Below are positions 9,070 through 18,968 of a stretch of DNA of 64,000 nt, piece after piece. The translations under genes were made by a program, and so were the position numbers. The notes under the pieces are model-generated. The model made no database searches, was not told the DNA's origin, and worked only from the letters and a program-made list of their open reading frames with translations. The DNA comes from Candidatus Trichorickettsia mobilis. GTDB lineage: Bacteria; Pseudomonadota; Alphaproteobacteria; Rickettsiales; Rickettsiaceae. How positions within the stretch are numbered: position 1 is the first letter of the stretch; the number at the start of each line of letters is the position of its first letter. The DNA lies in NCBI RefSeq assembly GCF_963422225.1, contig NZ_OY728607.1, positions 1,289,001-1,353,000 of the forward strand. The letters are read 5' to 3'.

Positions 9070-10233
9070 ATGAATATTCATGAATATCAAGCGAAACAAG
9101 TTTTAAGAAAATATAATGTTCCGACATCTCATGGCGTGGTCGCATTAAAAGAAAAAGAAGTCGATGATATTATTAATAATCTGGAAGCCAGTCTGTATGT
9201 AATAAAAGCTCAAATCCACGCTGGTGGACGGGGAAAAGCTGGGGGCGTAAAACTGGTAAGAAATAAAGAGGATGCAAAAAAAATAGCTCATTCTATGTTT
9301 GGTACTACTCTAGTTACTCATCAAACTGGCCCAGCTGGACAAGTAGTGCGACGTGTTTATATCGAATCAGGATGTAATATATTAAAAGAATATTATTTTA
9401 GCTGTGTATTTGATCGTACCAATGGTTGTGTTACTTTTATGGCTTCTACTGAAGGTGGGGTTGAAATTGAAGAAGTAGCAGAAAAAACCCCGGAAAAAAT
9501 TATTAGAGTGTCTGTTGATTCTGCCACTGGGATACAACCATTTCATTGTCGTAAAATTGCTTATGGGCTTAAATTTCATGCAGAACAAGCAAAACAAATG
9601 ATAAAGATTGTGGAGGCAACCTACAACGCTTTTGTCGGTACTGATGCAAATCAGATTGAAATTAACCCTTTGGTGTTAACTCATGAAGGTACCTTATTAG
9701 CGCTTGATGCTAAAATCAATTTTGATGATAATGCTTTATTTAAACATCCTGAAATTGAAGCAATGCGGGACGAAGATGAGGAAGATCCACTGGAAACCAG
9801 AGCTGGGGCAGTAGGCTTAAGCTATGTTAAGATGGATGGTAACATCGGATGTATGGTAAATGGTGCTGGCCTTGCCATGGCAACTATGGATATCATTAAA
9901 TTATATGGAGCAAATCCTGCAAATTTTTTGGATGTTGGTGGTGGAGCAGATCGTGAGCGAGTAACCGAAGCATTTAAAATTATTTTATCGGATAAAGCGG
10001 TACAAGGAATTCTGATTAATATTTTTGGTGGTATCATGCGTTGTGATGTTATAGCTGAAGGTGTAGTAGCTGCAGCTAAAGATATCGGTCTTTCAGTACC
10101 TTTAGTAGTAAGACTTGCTGGCACTAATTTTGAACTAGGAAAGAATATTTTAGCAAATTCAGGATTAAAAATAATTGCGGCAGATGATTTGGCGGATGCT
10201 GCAAATAAAATTGTAACTGCAGTTAATGCTTGA
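9070..10233 (+). CDS. sucC: Succinyl-CoA synthetase beta subunit
   Basis: Makes ATP or GTP from succinyl-CoA in the TCA cycle together with SucD. The ATP-grasp domain starts [19 protein letters not shown], with [14 protein letters not shown] near residue 50. The C-terminal CoA-ligase domain has [16 protein letters not shown] and FLDVGGGA. Full length at 387 residues. It is 46 bases upstream of sucD in the same direction, a standard sucCD operon. In an intracellular bacterium importing host glutamate or other TCA substrates this is a core energy step. Confidence 0.97.
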   Translation: MNIHEYQAKQVLRKYNVPTSHGVVALKEKEVDDIINNLEASLYVIKAQIHAGGRGKAGGVKLVRNKEDAKKIAHSMFGTTLVTHQTGPAGQVVRRVYIESGCNILKEYYFSCVFDRTNGCVTFMASTEGGVEIEEVAEKTPEKIIRVSVDSATGIQPFHCRKIAYGLKFHAEQAKQMIKIVEATYNAFVGTDANQIEINPLVLTHEGTLLALDAKINFDDNALFKHPEIEAMRDEDEEDPLETRAGAVGLSYVKMDGNIGCMVNGAGLAMATMDIIKLYGANPANFLDVGGGADRERVTEAFKIILSDKAVQGILINIFGGIMRCDVIAEGVVAAAKDIGLSVPLVVRLAGTNFELGKNILANSGLKIIAADDLADAANKIVTAVNA

Positions 10234-10279
10234 TTATCATTCACGTTAATTCTGAATTTTTAAACATGGTATAAGTTAT

Positions 10280-11152
10280 ATGGCAATATTGATTAATAAA
10301 AATACGAAAGTAATCTGTCAAGGTTTTACAGGTGCACAAGGTACATTCCATTCTGAACAAGCTATAAGCTACGGTACTAAAATGGTAGGCGGAGTTACTC
10401 CTGGTAAGGGAGGGAAGACTCATCTAGATCTTCCAGTATATGATACCGTAGAAGAAGCTGTTGCAAGAACTGGTGCTACTGCCACAGTAATTTATGTTCC
10501 ACCTCCATATGCGGCAGATTCTATTCTGGAAGCAATTGACGCTGAAATAGCGCTGATCGTATGTATCACAGAAGGTATCCCAGTACTTGATATGATCAAA
10601 GTTAAGAGAGCATTGTCAAGATCAAAATCCAGATTAGTTGGACCTAATTGCCCAGGAGTAATTACTCCTGATGAATGTAAAATTGGTATTATGCCAGGAC
10701 ATATTCACAAAAAAGGACATATAGGAATTGTTTCAAGATCAGGCACTCTAACTTATGAAGCAGTGGCACAAACAACAGCAGTGGGTTTGGGACAGTCAAC
10801 TTGTGTTGGTATAGGGGGAGATCCAGTAAACGGCACTAATTTTGTTGATTGCATCGAGATGTTTTTGGCAGATGATCAAACCAGCGGCATAATTATGATT
10901 GGAGAAATTGGCGGCACTGCTGAAGAAGAAGCTGCTGAATTTATTAAACAGTCTAAAGTTAAAAAGCCTATAGTTAGTTTTATCGCTGGTATCACAGCTC
11001 CTCCAGGCAAGAGGATGGGACATGCTGGAGCTATTATTGCCGGTGGTAAAGGTTCTGCTGCAGATAAATTAGAGGCTTTACAAAGCGCAGGAGTGGTAAT
11101 TTCTCAATCACCAGCAGAAATTGGTAAAACTATAAAGAAATTAATGAGTTGA
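10280..11152 (+). CDS. sucD: Succinyl-CoA synthetase alpha subunit
   Basis: A 290-residue protein with the CoA-binding Rossmann start [19 protein letters not shown], the GPNCPGVI motif, and [13 protein letters not shown]. The phosphorylated catalytic His lies in [14 protein letters not shown] near residue 247. Complete. The last gene of the sucCD operon; a palindromic element (11166-11307) begins 14 bases after the stop, and no intrinsic terminator is seen. Confidence 0.97.
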   Translation: MAILINKNTKVICQGFTGAQGTFHSEQAISYGTKMVGGVTPGKGGKTHLDLPVYDTVEEAVARTGATATVIYVPPPYAADSILEAIDAEIALIVCITEGIPVLDMIKVKRALSRSKSRLVGPNCPGVITPDECKIGIMPGHIHKKGHIGIVSRSGTLTYEAVAQTTAVGLGQSTCVGIGGDPVNGTNFVDCIEMFLADDQTSGIIMIGEIGGTAEEEAAEFIKQSKVKKPIVSFIAGITAPPGKRMGHAGAIIAGGKGSAADKLEALQSAGVVISQSPAEIGKTIKKLMS

Positions 11153-11165
11153 AGCATTTTTTAAT

Positions 11166-11307
11166 AGACCTCTTTCCAAACTCGCTTCTGAGAGAGGATT
11201 TGAAGGAGACACTGCACTTGATCCGCAGCGCACTTTTGGGTGCGTGAGGATTCGAGTACCGGATCGACGTACAAATCATCCGCAGAAGCAAGTTTAGAAA
11301 GAGGTCT
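11166..11307. repeat. 142-bp MITE with IS5-type ends and AAT duplication
   Basis: The ends AGACCTCTTTCCAAACTCGC and its near complement closely match the inverted repeats of the IS at 1188-2095. AAT flanks both sides (11163-11165 and 11308-11310), as for that IS. There is no coding capacity. The core resembles those at 15963, 34386 and 59758 (GATCCG..., CCGCAGCGCAC). It is probably moved in trans by the IS transposase. Confidence 0.85.
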
Positions 11308-11355
11308 AATGTTTTGCTAACTGTTCACAGTGGACTGGTTTTTGACAAAAATTGT

Positions 11356-11552
11356 GTCATTGCGAGATTATTTATGGTCGAAGCAACCCAGAGAGCTACA
11401 TATTTTACTGGATTGCTTCGACTTTGTCTCGCAATGACGACTGGTCTTCCGGACACACAGTCACTCAGACGGCGAAGTCATCCCGAACTTGTTTCGGGAT
11501 CTTATGAAATTCTGATGAGATCCCGAAACAAGTTCGGGATGACTTCGCCGTC
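11356..11552. repeat. Two adjacent palindromic elements (GTCATTGCGAG type and TCATCCCGAAC type)
   Basis: Bases 11356-11443 form an inverted repeat: GTCATTGCGAG with CGAAGCAA, then TTGCTTCGA with CTCGCAATGAC. Bases 11468-11552 form a near-perfect hairpin with outer arms GACGGCGAAG and CTTCGCCGTC around the core TCATCCCGAACTTGTTTCGG. The same core lies within different outer arms at 62170-62235. The 80-aa open frame across this region (11314-11556) is not a gene. Confidence 0.8.
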
Positions 11553-11664
11553 TTGAAACTATGCATGCGGGATTGTATTTAGTTCAGTAATTCTACCGAG
11601 TTGCTGAACTAATAATATAGTAACGACGGGTAAATGGCTCAGGCAAAATGGTTTGTATCGTCTC

Positions 11665-11704
11665 TTTTTTCTTAACTTGATACCTATGTTATTGAACACT
11701 CTCA
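11665..11704 (-). repeat. Fragment of the GAGAGTGTTCAAT repeat
   Basis: Read on the minus strand this starts GAGAGTGTTCAATAACATAG and continues TCAAGTTAAGAAAAAAGAGAC. It matches 31407-31455 and 56348-56395. It lies directly upstream of bioD and may hold part of its leader. Confidence 0.6.
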
Positions 11705-11721
11705 AGTTTGAAAAAGGTCTA

Positions 11722-12336
11722 ATGCAAATTTTTCTTACTGGTACTGATACTAATGTAGGTAAAACGATAATTGCTAGCTGGCTATGTATGCATAGCAAAT
11801 ATGATTATTGGAAACCTATTCAAACAGGTGGCACAATTAGTAGAGATACTAAGGTCATTCAAAAACTTACATCAGCTACAACCATCAAAGAGGCTTATAT
11901 TTATCATCGCCCTCTTTCTCCTCATTTGGCAGCTAGTTTAGAACATGAAGTAATTAATATTAATCATATTATAGTTCCAAATAACAGCAATTTAATTATT
12001 GAAGGTGCTGGTGGAGTCTTAGTGCCATTAAATCAGGAACTATTAATGATTGACCTTATTAGGTCGCTGAAATTACCAGTAATTTTGGTAACACGATCAG
12101 GGTTAGGTACAATTAATCATACCTTATTAACCATAGAAGCATTGCGGCAAAGATCAATCCCCATACTTGGAGTAATTGTTAATGGTCACGAGAATATTGA
12201 AAATAATAAAGCCATCGAATATTATGGGCAGATTGAAATTCTCGCTTCTTTTCCACAGCTCAAACACGTCACTAGCAGAAAATTAAAAACCATAGATTTA
12301 CCAGATAAATTAAATCGTATTTTTGAGAGTGTATGA
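11722..12336 (+). CDS. bioD: Dethiobiotin synthetase
   Basis: Closes the ureido ring of biotin, using ATP and CO2 on 7,8-diaminopelargonate. The P-loop GTDTNVGKT sits at residues 6-14, the substrate Lys/Thr in KPIQTGG, and IIEGAGGVLVPL is the Walker B-like motif. The ATG at 11722 (MQIFLTGTDTNVGK) is chosen because BioD proteins begin this way; the 23 upstream codons fall in repeat sequence. It has 204 residues, slightly short but complete. It stands alone, away from bioB and bioFC, 15-16 kb downstream. Confidence 0.93.
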   Translation: MQIFLTGTDTNVGKTIIASWLCMHSKYDYWKPIQTGGTISRDTKVIQKLTSATTIKEAYIYHRPLSPHLAASLEHEVININHIIVPNNSNLIIEGAGGVLVPLNQELLMIDLIRSLKLPVILVTRSGLGTINHTLLTIEALRQRSIPILGVIVNGHENIENNKAIEYYGQIEILASFPQLKHVTSRKLKTIDLPDKLNRIFESV

Positions 12337-12358
12337 ATTGTGTGATTTACATAAATAA

Positions 12359-14110
12359 CTAAACCACCATCCCATTTACCTGATGCTCCCAAAGCTCCTT
12401 AAACTTACCATTTGGAACTGCAATTAGCTCTGCAAAACTTCCATCTTCAACGATCGAACCGCCTGCCATAACAACAATTCTGTCTAAATGTTTTATGGTT
12501 GAAAGGCGATGCGCTATGGCAATTACTGTAGCACAGTTTGTTTCAAGCATCATGTTGATGGATTTTTGAATTTCTTGCTCAGTTTGACTGTCAAGTGCAG
12601 AAGTTGCTTCATCTAAAATTAAAATTGGTGCATGTTTAAGAATAGCTCTTGCAATTGCTATACGTTGACGTTGCCCTCCGCTTAGTTTAATGCCTCTTTC
12701 GCCTACTAGGGTATTGTATTTTTCAGGTAAAGTTTCAATAAATTCATGGATGTTCGCAGCGATGCTTGCGTTTTCTATTGCAGTTTGTGTTGCATGTTCG
12801 ACGGCATATCCAATATTTTCACCAACAGAGCGATGGAAAAGCATAATATCTTGTGGAATTAGCGATATTTGAGAGCGAAGACTGTCAGAAGAAACATCAT
12901 AAATGCTTTGATTATCAATAATAATATCACCTTTTGTTGCTTTAAAATTTTTGAGTAACAAAGATATTAATGTTGATTTTCCAGAGCCAGAGTGCCCGAC
13001 TATTCCAATTTTTTGACCTGCTTTGATATGAAGATTTAGATTTTTAAATACATTGCTGTTGTCGGCATAATTGAAAGATAGGTTTTGGAATATAATATCA
13101 CCTTTTGAAATTTTTAGTTCAGTTGCATGAGGTTTGTCGATTGTATCTTGAGGAGTTTGCATAATTGCAAAGGCAGAACGAAAAGCAGCAACATCTTCCA
13201 AAAAATCTTTAATTTCCATTGTTGTATGCCAAGAGTTTTCTGTAAATAAAAATGTCAGGGACATAACAAAGGCAATGTCGCCAATTGAAATCTCGCCGTT
13301 ATTTCGCATATAAATAACATAGCAAAATAGCGATATTAAAAATACCCAATAAAATAGACATAATATTATGGATATAATTAAATCATACTTATAATAGCTA
13401 ATAACTAATGGATTATGTATATCATCATAATAATTTTGTATTTTTTGTAATTCACGCTGTTTGGTAGCAAAAGAAAAGATTGTGAAGATGTTGCCAATAC
13501 GATCTGCTATCGTTCCAAATAAATGATACCAGGAGTCCTGTTTTGCTTGCTCCATTTTGGCAAGCTTTGTAAAAAATCTTAGTGCTATCGGTGAGTATAT
13601 AGCTGTAAATACTACAACAAAAAGAAATATTTTTATATTAGTGAAAGCTAAGGCAATGCCAGAAAATAACATAACTAATAGCGGTTTACTAAGTTGAAAT
13701 TCAAGCGCTTGATGCAACTTAAAGTAATTATCGCCAATTCCCTTTACCTTCCCGACAATAGAGCCAGAAAGATTATTTTGAAAAAAACTATATGATAGGT
13801 TAAAGCAATGTTTGCAAATTTTATCCAACATATTTTGTAAAATATACGGCATACATTTTAATTGAGCAAAATTATGTGCTCGCCATGCGCCGTCAAGAAT
13901 AACTTGCGCACCAACGAATAATGCTATTGGTTGCCAACTTTGTGCAAGTGTAATATGTTGATTCTGAGTAAATAAATCAATTAGTAGCTTTACCGCATAA
14001 TTATACATAATCGGATACACCCCATTTGCAAAAGGGGCAATAATCATGATCAGATATGGGTATTTATATGGTTTTATTACTGACCAAAGAAAGGAAAGTG
14101 GATTACTCAT
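12359..14110 (-). CDS. ABC transporter, fused permease and ATPase (MsbA/MDR-like exporter)
   Basis: A half-transporter of 583 residues. The N-terminal membrane domain (about 1-310) has around six helices. The ATPase domain has Walker A GHSGSGKST near residue 374, signature LSGGQRQR near 479, Walker B ILILDEATSALD, and the switch His in AIAHRLSTIKHL. It probably works as a homodimer exporting lipids or drugs; the substrate cannot be read from sequence. Its neighbours are unrelated and convergent or co-directional, and its 5' side abuts nested repeats. Confidence 0.88.
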   Translation of the reverse strand: MSNPLSFLWSVIKPYKYPYLIMIIAPFANGVYPIMYNYAVKLLIDLFTQNQHITLAQSWQPIALFVGAQVILDGAWRAHNFAQLKCMPYILQNMLDKICKHCFNLSYSFFQNNLSGSIVGKVKGIGDNYFKLHQALEFQLSKPLLVMLFSGIALAFTNIKIFLFVVVFTAIYSPIALRFFTKLAKMEQAKQDSWYHLFGTIADRIGNIFTIFSFATKQRELQKIQNYYDDIHNPLVISYYKYDLIISIILCLFYWVFLISLFCYVIYMRNNGEISIGDIAFVMSLTFLFTENSWHTTMEIKDFLEDVAAFRSAFAIMQTPQDTIDKPHATELKISKGDIIFQNLSFNYADNSNVFKNLNLHIKAGQKIGIVGHSGSGKSTLISLLLKNFKATKGDIIIDNQSIYDVSSDSLRSQISLIPQDIMLFHRSVGENIGYAVEHATQTAIENASIAANIHEFIETLPEKYNTLVGERGIKLSGGQRQRIAIARAILKHAPILILDEATSALDSQTEQEIQKSINMMLETNCATVIAIAHRLSTIKHLDRIVVMAGGSIVEDGSFAELIAVPNGKFKELWEHQVNGMVV

Positions 14111-14143
14111 ATAGCTTCTCCAGTTGAACTATGTACGCCAATT

Positions 14144-14322
14144 GTGAGTGTTCACGGTTTTAAAATTGAACGTCAATATACGACTTACAAAGCTGGCGAC
14201 CAACGTCATTGCGAAGAGCTTTAGCTCTGAAGCAATCTAGTCAAGACGTTAGATTTCTGGATTGCTTCAGAGCTAAAGCTTTTCGCAATGACGACTTTTT
14301 TTAAAAACCGTAAACACTCACC
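14144..14322. repeat. Nested palindromic repeat
   Basis: Outer arms GTGAGTGTTCACGGTTTT and its near complement (AAAACCGTAAACACTCAC) enclose an inner inverted repeat (about 14204-14294) of the CGTCATTGCGAAGAGCTTTA / GCAATGACG type. The outer arms are unrelated to those of other copies of the inner core. The open frame at 14221-14409 crosses this repeat and is not a gene. Confidence 0.75.
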
Positions 14323-14435
14323 ACCAATTTTATGGGTCTCGGCTGTGGCAATAAAGTAATCTACGCTCCCGCAGCTGAAGCAAAAAATTAACGTACCATA
14401 ATTCACCAAGCGAAGCTATAAATACTATGGAAGGC

Positions 14436-15788
14436 TTACGAATTCATTGAATCAAAGAAATCTGTATTAGTTTTGGTATTTTTTAGTTTCTCCAATAAAA
14501 ATTCTATAGCATCTACCGTGCCCATAGGATTAATGATCCTACGTAATATCCACATTTTAGCAAGTACTGCCTTATCCACTAATAAATCTTCTTTACGTGT
14601 GCCTGACTTAGTAATGTCAATAGCAGGATAAATACGTTTATCCACTATTTTTCTATCTAGTATTATTTCTGAATTACCGGTACCCTTAAACTCTTCAAAA
14701 ATTACCTCATCCATACGAGAACCAGTATCAATAAGAGCTGTAGCTATTATGGTCAATGATCCGCCATTCTCAATATTACGCGCAGCTCCAAAAAACCTTT
14801 TTGGGCGTTGTAGAGCATTAGCATCAACACCACCGGTTAATACCTTACCCGAAGATGGTATTACAGTATTATAGGCACGAGCAAGACGTGTGATCGAATC
14901 TAATAATATTACTACATCTTTTTTGTGTTCTACTAATCGTTTAGCCTTCTCAATTACTATTTCAGCAAGCTGAACATGTCGGCTGGCTGGTTCATCAAAA
15001 GTAGAACTAACTACTTCTCCGTGGACAGAACGCTGCATGTCTGTAACTTCTTCCGGACGCTCATCAATTAATAATACAATTAAATATACTTCGGGATTAT
15101 TTGTAGTAATAGCATGAGCAATATTTTGTAATAACATAGTTTTACCGGTTCTTGGCGGCGCTACTATTAAAGCACGCTGACCCTTGCCCATAGGAGCAAC
15201 TAATTCGACTATTCTAGTACTGAAATCCTTATTCTCATTTTCAACTTCCAAGAGTAATTTTTCTTCTGGGTATAATGGTGTCAGATTATCAAAATGTACC
15301 CTGTGATAGGCTTTTGCAGTCTCTTCAAAATTTACTTTGTTCACTTTTAGTAAAGCAAAATATCGTTCCCCTGCTTTAGGAGCTCTAATTTGTCCTTCTA
15401 CAGTGTCACCGGTACGTAAACCAAAACGCCGAATCTGACTAGGTGATACATAAATATCATCAGGGCCTGCCAGATAGTTTACCTCAGGTGATCTTAAAAA
15501 ACCAAAACCATCTGGCAGTACTTCCAAAACTCCTTCACCGGAAATTAATCCACCTTGTTCTACTATCTTTTTTAAGATGGCAAATGTTAATTCCTGCTTT
15601 AGTAATGCGCTAACATTTTCTATTCCCAAAGATTCAGCTTGGATTTGTAATTCTTCGGGTAATTTTTGTTTTAATTGTTTGAGATTAACAATAACATCAG
15701 ATTTTTGCTGATTATTAAGTCTGCTATTATCATAATCAGTATTATTATCACTATAGTCTTTATTATCGCTTATTGTATGTATGGTCAT
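14436..15788 (-). CDS. rho: Transcription termination factor Rho
   Basis: A hexameric RNA helicase that ends transcription at Rho-dependent sites. It has the N-terminal Rho domain, then the RNA-binding cold-shock-like domain with [19 protein letters not shown] near residue 82. The ATPase has Walker [11 protein letters not shown] near 210, Walker [18 protein letters not shown] and the Q-loop region [12 protein letters not shown] 30-residue Asn/Asp-rich N-terminal extension precedes the conserved part. It is 450 residues long and complete. A dedicated Rho fits the scarcity of intrinsic terminators in this window. Confidence 0.97.
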   Translation of the reverse strand: MTIHTISDNKDYSDNNTDYDNSRLNNQQKSDVIVNLKQLKQKLPEELQIQAESLGIENVSALLKQELTFAILKKIVEQGGLISGEGVLEVLPDGFGFLRSPEVNYLAGPDDIYVSPSQIRRFGLRTGDTVEGQIRAPKAGERYFALLKVNKVNFEETAKAYHRVHFDNLTPLYPEEKLLLEVENENKDFSTRIVELVAPMGKGQRALIVAPPRTGKTMLLQNIAHAITTNNPEVYLIVLLIDERPEEVTDMQRSVHGEVVSSTFDEPASRHVQLAEIVIEKAKRLVEHKKDVVILLDSITRLARAYNTVIPSSGKVLTGGVDANALQRPKRFFGAARNIENGGSLTIIATALIDTGSRMDEVIFEEFKGTGNSEIILDRKIVDKRIYPAIDITKSGTRKEDLLVDKAVLAKMWILRRIINPMGTVDAIEFLLEKLKNTKTNTDFFDSMNS

Positions 15789-15962
15789 GCTTACTGCTAA
15801 ATTAGTTATTGATTATATGTTTGAGGTAATGCGCACATTTATAGTGTCAACAAAATCTTATGTACTCATTTTATCTTGCGAACTAGCATTAAGTATAGCT
15901 AGAGTCAGTTAGATGATGTGATGACCGACGCTATATATTTGAAAATTTGTGGGCATCACATT

Positions 15963-16109
15963 AGACTTCTCTTACAAACTCTGCGTTCTTGCGGATGATG
16001 TGTACTCAGGTCTGATACTAGATCCGAAACAAACCTAAAGTGCGCTGTGGGTTGAGGTTCCGTGTCTCCTTCAAATCCTCTCTTACGCTTGAGTTTGTGA
16101 GAGAAATCT
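15963..16109. repeat. 147-bp MITE with AGACTTCTCTTACAAACTC ends
   Basis: Ends AGACTTCTCTTACAAACTC and GAGTTTGTGAGAGAAATCT are inverted repeats with a few mismatches. The core contains GCGGATGATGTGTAC and GATCCGAAACAAACC, shared with the elements at 34386 and 59758. It is more diverged than the copies at 11166 and 59758, so older. Confidence 0.75.
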
Positions 16110-16354
16110 ATATATAATATCGTATAGAATTATTTATTAAGGTTAAAAATTTGCGCAAGTCTTGCTGTATCCACATAGTAATCTACGCTCGCAGCCTTGT
16201 GTTTAAATTTATTCTATCTGAACCTTAGTGAATAGCCTACGCTAGCTACCTACACTGCACAAATTGAAACACTCCTGCTCTTTCGATGCAGTAAAACTAT
16301 AGTTTATCTCACTTATCCGTTGTACAGAGTATATATTATGAATGATGGAAATTT

Positions 16355-16503
16355 AGAGCCTGTCTGACACGTGCACCTAAGAGATAATTTTGTCGTCAAA
16401 ACTTGCCTCCGTTCCGAAACAAACTATATGACTGCTTGCGGTACTCGACTTCGTTTTTGTCTAAAAAATTCCTCTCTTAATATCTACTTTCAAGACAGGC
16501 TCT
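16355..16503. repeat. 149-bp MITE with AGAGCCTGTC ends
   Basis: Ends AGAGCCTGTC and GACAGGCTCT. The core ATTTTGTCGTCAAAACT, then CTCCGTTCCGAAACAAAC and GTACTCGACTTCGTTTT, is shared with 43823-43966, whose ends are completely different. The family therefore has one core carried by more than one terminus. Confidence 0.75.
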
Positions 16504-16668
16504 TAGATTATTGTAAGAAAATTATTTAACAACTTTATTTCTACACTTTAATATCAAACCATTTGGTGCTTGTCAAAGTTTATTTAAAAATAAAACAAAT
16601 ATTCTTTATAAACCAATTCAATAAGCCTCTACAGAAAAATGTTCCCAAAGCCTAATTTGTGGAGAGAT

Positions 16669-16935
16669 CTAATTGTGATTATTGATACTATTTTTTTTCT
16701 TATGGGCTACTCTAATCAAACCAAATATGCTAATCACTGCCCACAACACTTCAATAATAAATGAAGATAGATTCCAGTTATACATCAATGATACTACGAT
16801 TAGTAACGATCCAACTAAATTAACTACTAAGTATGATATGGAATCTGCTTGTACTTTTTCCATTTGTAGTAACAAATATACAGTAATTACCATAACTACC
16901 CCAATGATACCTATAATATCAGATATAATACTCAT
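16669..16935 (-). CDS. Small CBU_0592-like membrane protein
   Basis: An 88-residue protein with three predicted membrane helices (about 3-23, 30-50 and 55-75) and the pattern ISDIIGIIGVVMVITVYLLLQ...SYLVVNLVGSLLIVVSL, resembling the CBU_0592 family of small inner-membrane proteins found in many proteobacteria. Function unknown. The ATG at 16935 is preferred to the one at 17058, because the extra 41 residues are unlike the family. It follows ettA by 146 bases on the same strand. Confidence 0.65.
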   Translation of the reverse strand: MSIISDIIGIIGVVMVITVYLLLQMEKVQADSISYLVVNLVGSLLIVVSLMYNWNLSSFIIEVLWAVISIFGLIRVAHKKKNSINNHN

Positions 16936-17081
16936 AATTTCACAATTAATTTTATAATTTTGGAGAACATTCAATATATAGAGTACGTACAAGACTGTTT
17001 TGACGACAAAATCATTATTTAGAAGATCATGCAAGAGATCCATTAAGCACTTGTACACCCAATATATAGTAAAAAATACTA

Positions 17082-18743
17082 TTATACCAGCTTCTTATGA
17101 CGGTATTTATGGTTTATTAGATCATCAGAGTTGTTTGTTACATAATTATGATAATCTTGATAATTACCTTCGAACCATACACACCCGCCTTGATCAAAAG
17201 CAATAATATGCGTGGCTATTCTATCCAAGAACCACCGATCATGACTGATTACACATACACATCCGGCAAAATCTAGTATAGCGTCTTCTAATGCCCGAAG
17301 CGTATCAACATCCAGATCATTTGATGGTTCATCTAGTAACAATACATTTGCACCAATCTTCAATAATTTTGCTAGATGAATACGATTCCTTTCACCACCG
17401 GACATCTGCCCTACTTTCTTTTGTTGATCACTACCTTTAAAATTAAATGCCGATAAATATGCCCTGCTTTTGATTGATCGATCACCAAGTTGTAGATCTT
17501 CTAGGCCATCAGAGATTTCTTCCCATATTGTTTTATTGTTATCCAAGTGATCACGTGATTGATCTACATAGCCAAGCTTTACGGTTGAACCAATTTTGAT
17601 CTCTCCGGAATCCGCAGTAATTTTTTCCGTTATCAGGTTGAATAAAGTTGATTTTCCAGCTCCATTCGGGCCAATTATGCCGACAATCGCTCCTGGTGGT
17701 ATTTTAAAGCTAAAATCAGCAAATAAAACCTTGTCGCCAAAACTTTTGCTAAGGTGATTAGCTTCAATTACCAAATCTCCAAGTCGTGGGCCATTTGGAA
17801 TTATTATTTGTGCTGTACCATTAGTTAAATCACGTTTCCTGGTCAATAATTCTTGATAAGCAGTTATCCGTGCTTTACTCTTGGACTGTCTTGCTTTTGG
17901 CGATTGCCTGATCCATTCCAATTCTTTTTTCAATAGTTTACTGCGTGATCCTTCCTCTTTATCTTCAAGTTCCAATTTAGCTTGTTTCTGCTCAAGCCAT
18001 GCTGAATAATTAGAGTGCCATGGCACACATTGGCCACGATCAATTTCTAAGATCCACTCAGTTACATTGTCCAAAAAATAGCGATCATGTGTTATTATTA
18101 CCACTGTTCCTTTATACTCTTTTAAATAGTGCTCAAGCCACGAAACTGATTCTGCATCCAGGTGATTAGTTGGCTCATCCAACAATAACATATCAGGACG
18201 CTCCAATAATAATTTACATAATGCAACTCGACGCTTCTCACCTCCGGAAATCTTGCTAACATCAGCATCTCTTGCTGGGCAACGAAGAGCAATCATTGCA
18301 ATATCAATTTCACGTTCTAAACTCCATGCATCAGCGGCTTCGATCGCATCCTGAAGTTCAGCCTGTAAGTTGAGTAGGTTATTCATCTCATCATCTGTCA
18401 ACACTTCAGAAAATTTATTGCTAACCTCGTTAAATTGGTCAAGCAGAGCCTTTTTGCTGCTTAAGCTATCCATTATATTTTCAAATACATTTTTAGTTGG
18501 ATCTAAAGATGGCTCTTGCGGCAGATAGCCTATCTTAATTCCCTCTGCTGCCCACGTTTCTCCTTCAAACTCCTTATCAACACCAGCCATAATCCGTAGC
18601 AAAGTGGATTTACCAGCGCCATTATGACCGATAATTCCAATTTTAGCTCCAGGCAAGAATGATAGCCAAGTTTCTTTTAAAATTTGTTTACCATTAACGG
18701 CTTTACTTAATCCTTTAACTACATACACATATTGATAAGACAT
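17082..18743 (-). CDS. ettA: Energy-dependent translational throttle protein EttA (ABC-F)
   Basis: An ABC-F ATPase that binds the ribosomal E site and gates the first peptide bond according to ATP/ADP. Two ATPase domains are visible: Walker A GHNGAGKST near residue 39 and GPNGAGKST near 358; signatures ISGGEKRRVAL and MSGGERNRIHL; Walker B LLLDEPTNHLD and LLLDEPSNDLD. The linker between them (about 240-320) is the P-site tRNA interaction motif. Length 553 matches EttA. No membrane domain. The 4-OT gene ends 3 bases upstream. Confidence 0.95.
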   Translation of the reverse strand: MSYQYVYVVKGLSKAVNGKQILKETWLSFLPGAKIGIIGHNGAGKSTLLRIMAGVDKEFEGETWAAEGIKIGYLPQEPSLDPTKNVFENIMDSLSSKKALLDQFNEVSNKFSEVLTDDEMNNLLNLQAELQDAIEAADAWSLEREIDIAMIALRCPARDADVSKISGGEKRRVALCKLLLERPDMLLLDEPTNHLDAESVSWLEHYLKEYKGTVVIITHDRYFLDNVTEWILEIDRGQCVPWHSNYSAWLEQKQAKLELEDKEEGSRSKLLKKELEWIRQSPKARQSKSKARITAYQELLTRKRDLTNGTAQIIIPNGPRLGDLVIEANHLSKSFGDKVLFADFSFKIPPGAIVGIIGPNGAGKSTLFNLITEKITADSGEIKIGSTVKLGYVDQSRDHLDNNKTIWEEISDGLEDLQLGDRSIKSRAYLSAFNFKGSDQQKKVGQMSGGERNRIHLAKLLKIGANVLLLDEPSNDLDVDTLRALEDAILDFAGCVCVISHDRWFLDRIATHIIAFDQGGCVWFEGNYQDYHNYVTNNSDDLINHKYRHKKLV

Positions 18744-18745
18744 AA

Positions 18746-18952
18746 TTAATTCTTCTTCTCTATTTTAGCTGCATCCAACCCTAATACTCCGGCTTTACCG
18801 TAATTCTCTGGCATTACGTCGTGTAAAATAATTTGTACTCTTTCAGGAGTTACGTCTACTGACTCGCAGATGGCATTAGTCACTTTTTCTACCAGCATTC
18901 TTTTTTTCTCATTACTTCTTCCATGATGTAAATGAATATGTACTATTGGCAT
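18746..18952 (-). CDS. 4-oxalocrotonate tautomerase family protein
   Basis: A 68-residue protein starting MPIVHIHLHHGRS. The Pro after the start Met is the catalytic general base of this family, and mature proteins begin with it, so the ATG at 18952 is chosen over an upstream one at 19009. The pattern EKVTNAICESVDVTPERVQIILHDVMPENYGKAG fits. Small tautomerases act on keto-enol substrates; the physiological substrate here is unknown. It sits between holA and ettA on the same strand. Confidence 0.9.
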   Translation of the reverse strand: MPIVHIHLHHGRSNEKKRMLVEKVTNAICESVDVTPERVQIILHDVMPENYGKAGVLGLDAAKIEKKN

Positions 18953-18968
18953 ATATAATCCTCTTTTT

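Larger units (their letters stand above)
15789..16668. other. 880-bp gene-free repeat-rich region upstream of rho
   Basis: No gene on either strand. It holds a small palindrome (about 15896-15939, ending GACCGACGCTATATA) and the elements listed at 15963-16109 and 16355-16503. The rho promoter should lie near 15790-15890, but no clear box pair stands out. The remainder (16110-16354 and 16504-16668) shows no structure I can name. Confidence 0.6.

Noticed and set aside
11314..11556. 80-aa plus-strand ORF after sucD
   Set aside because: It is entirely made of two palindromic repeats; the translation (LRRRSHPELVSGSYE) is the well-known false peptide of such repeats.
14221..14409. 62-aa minus-strand ORF
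   Set aside because: Starts outside and ends inside a nested palindrome; no conserved features.
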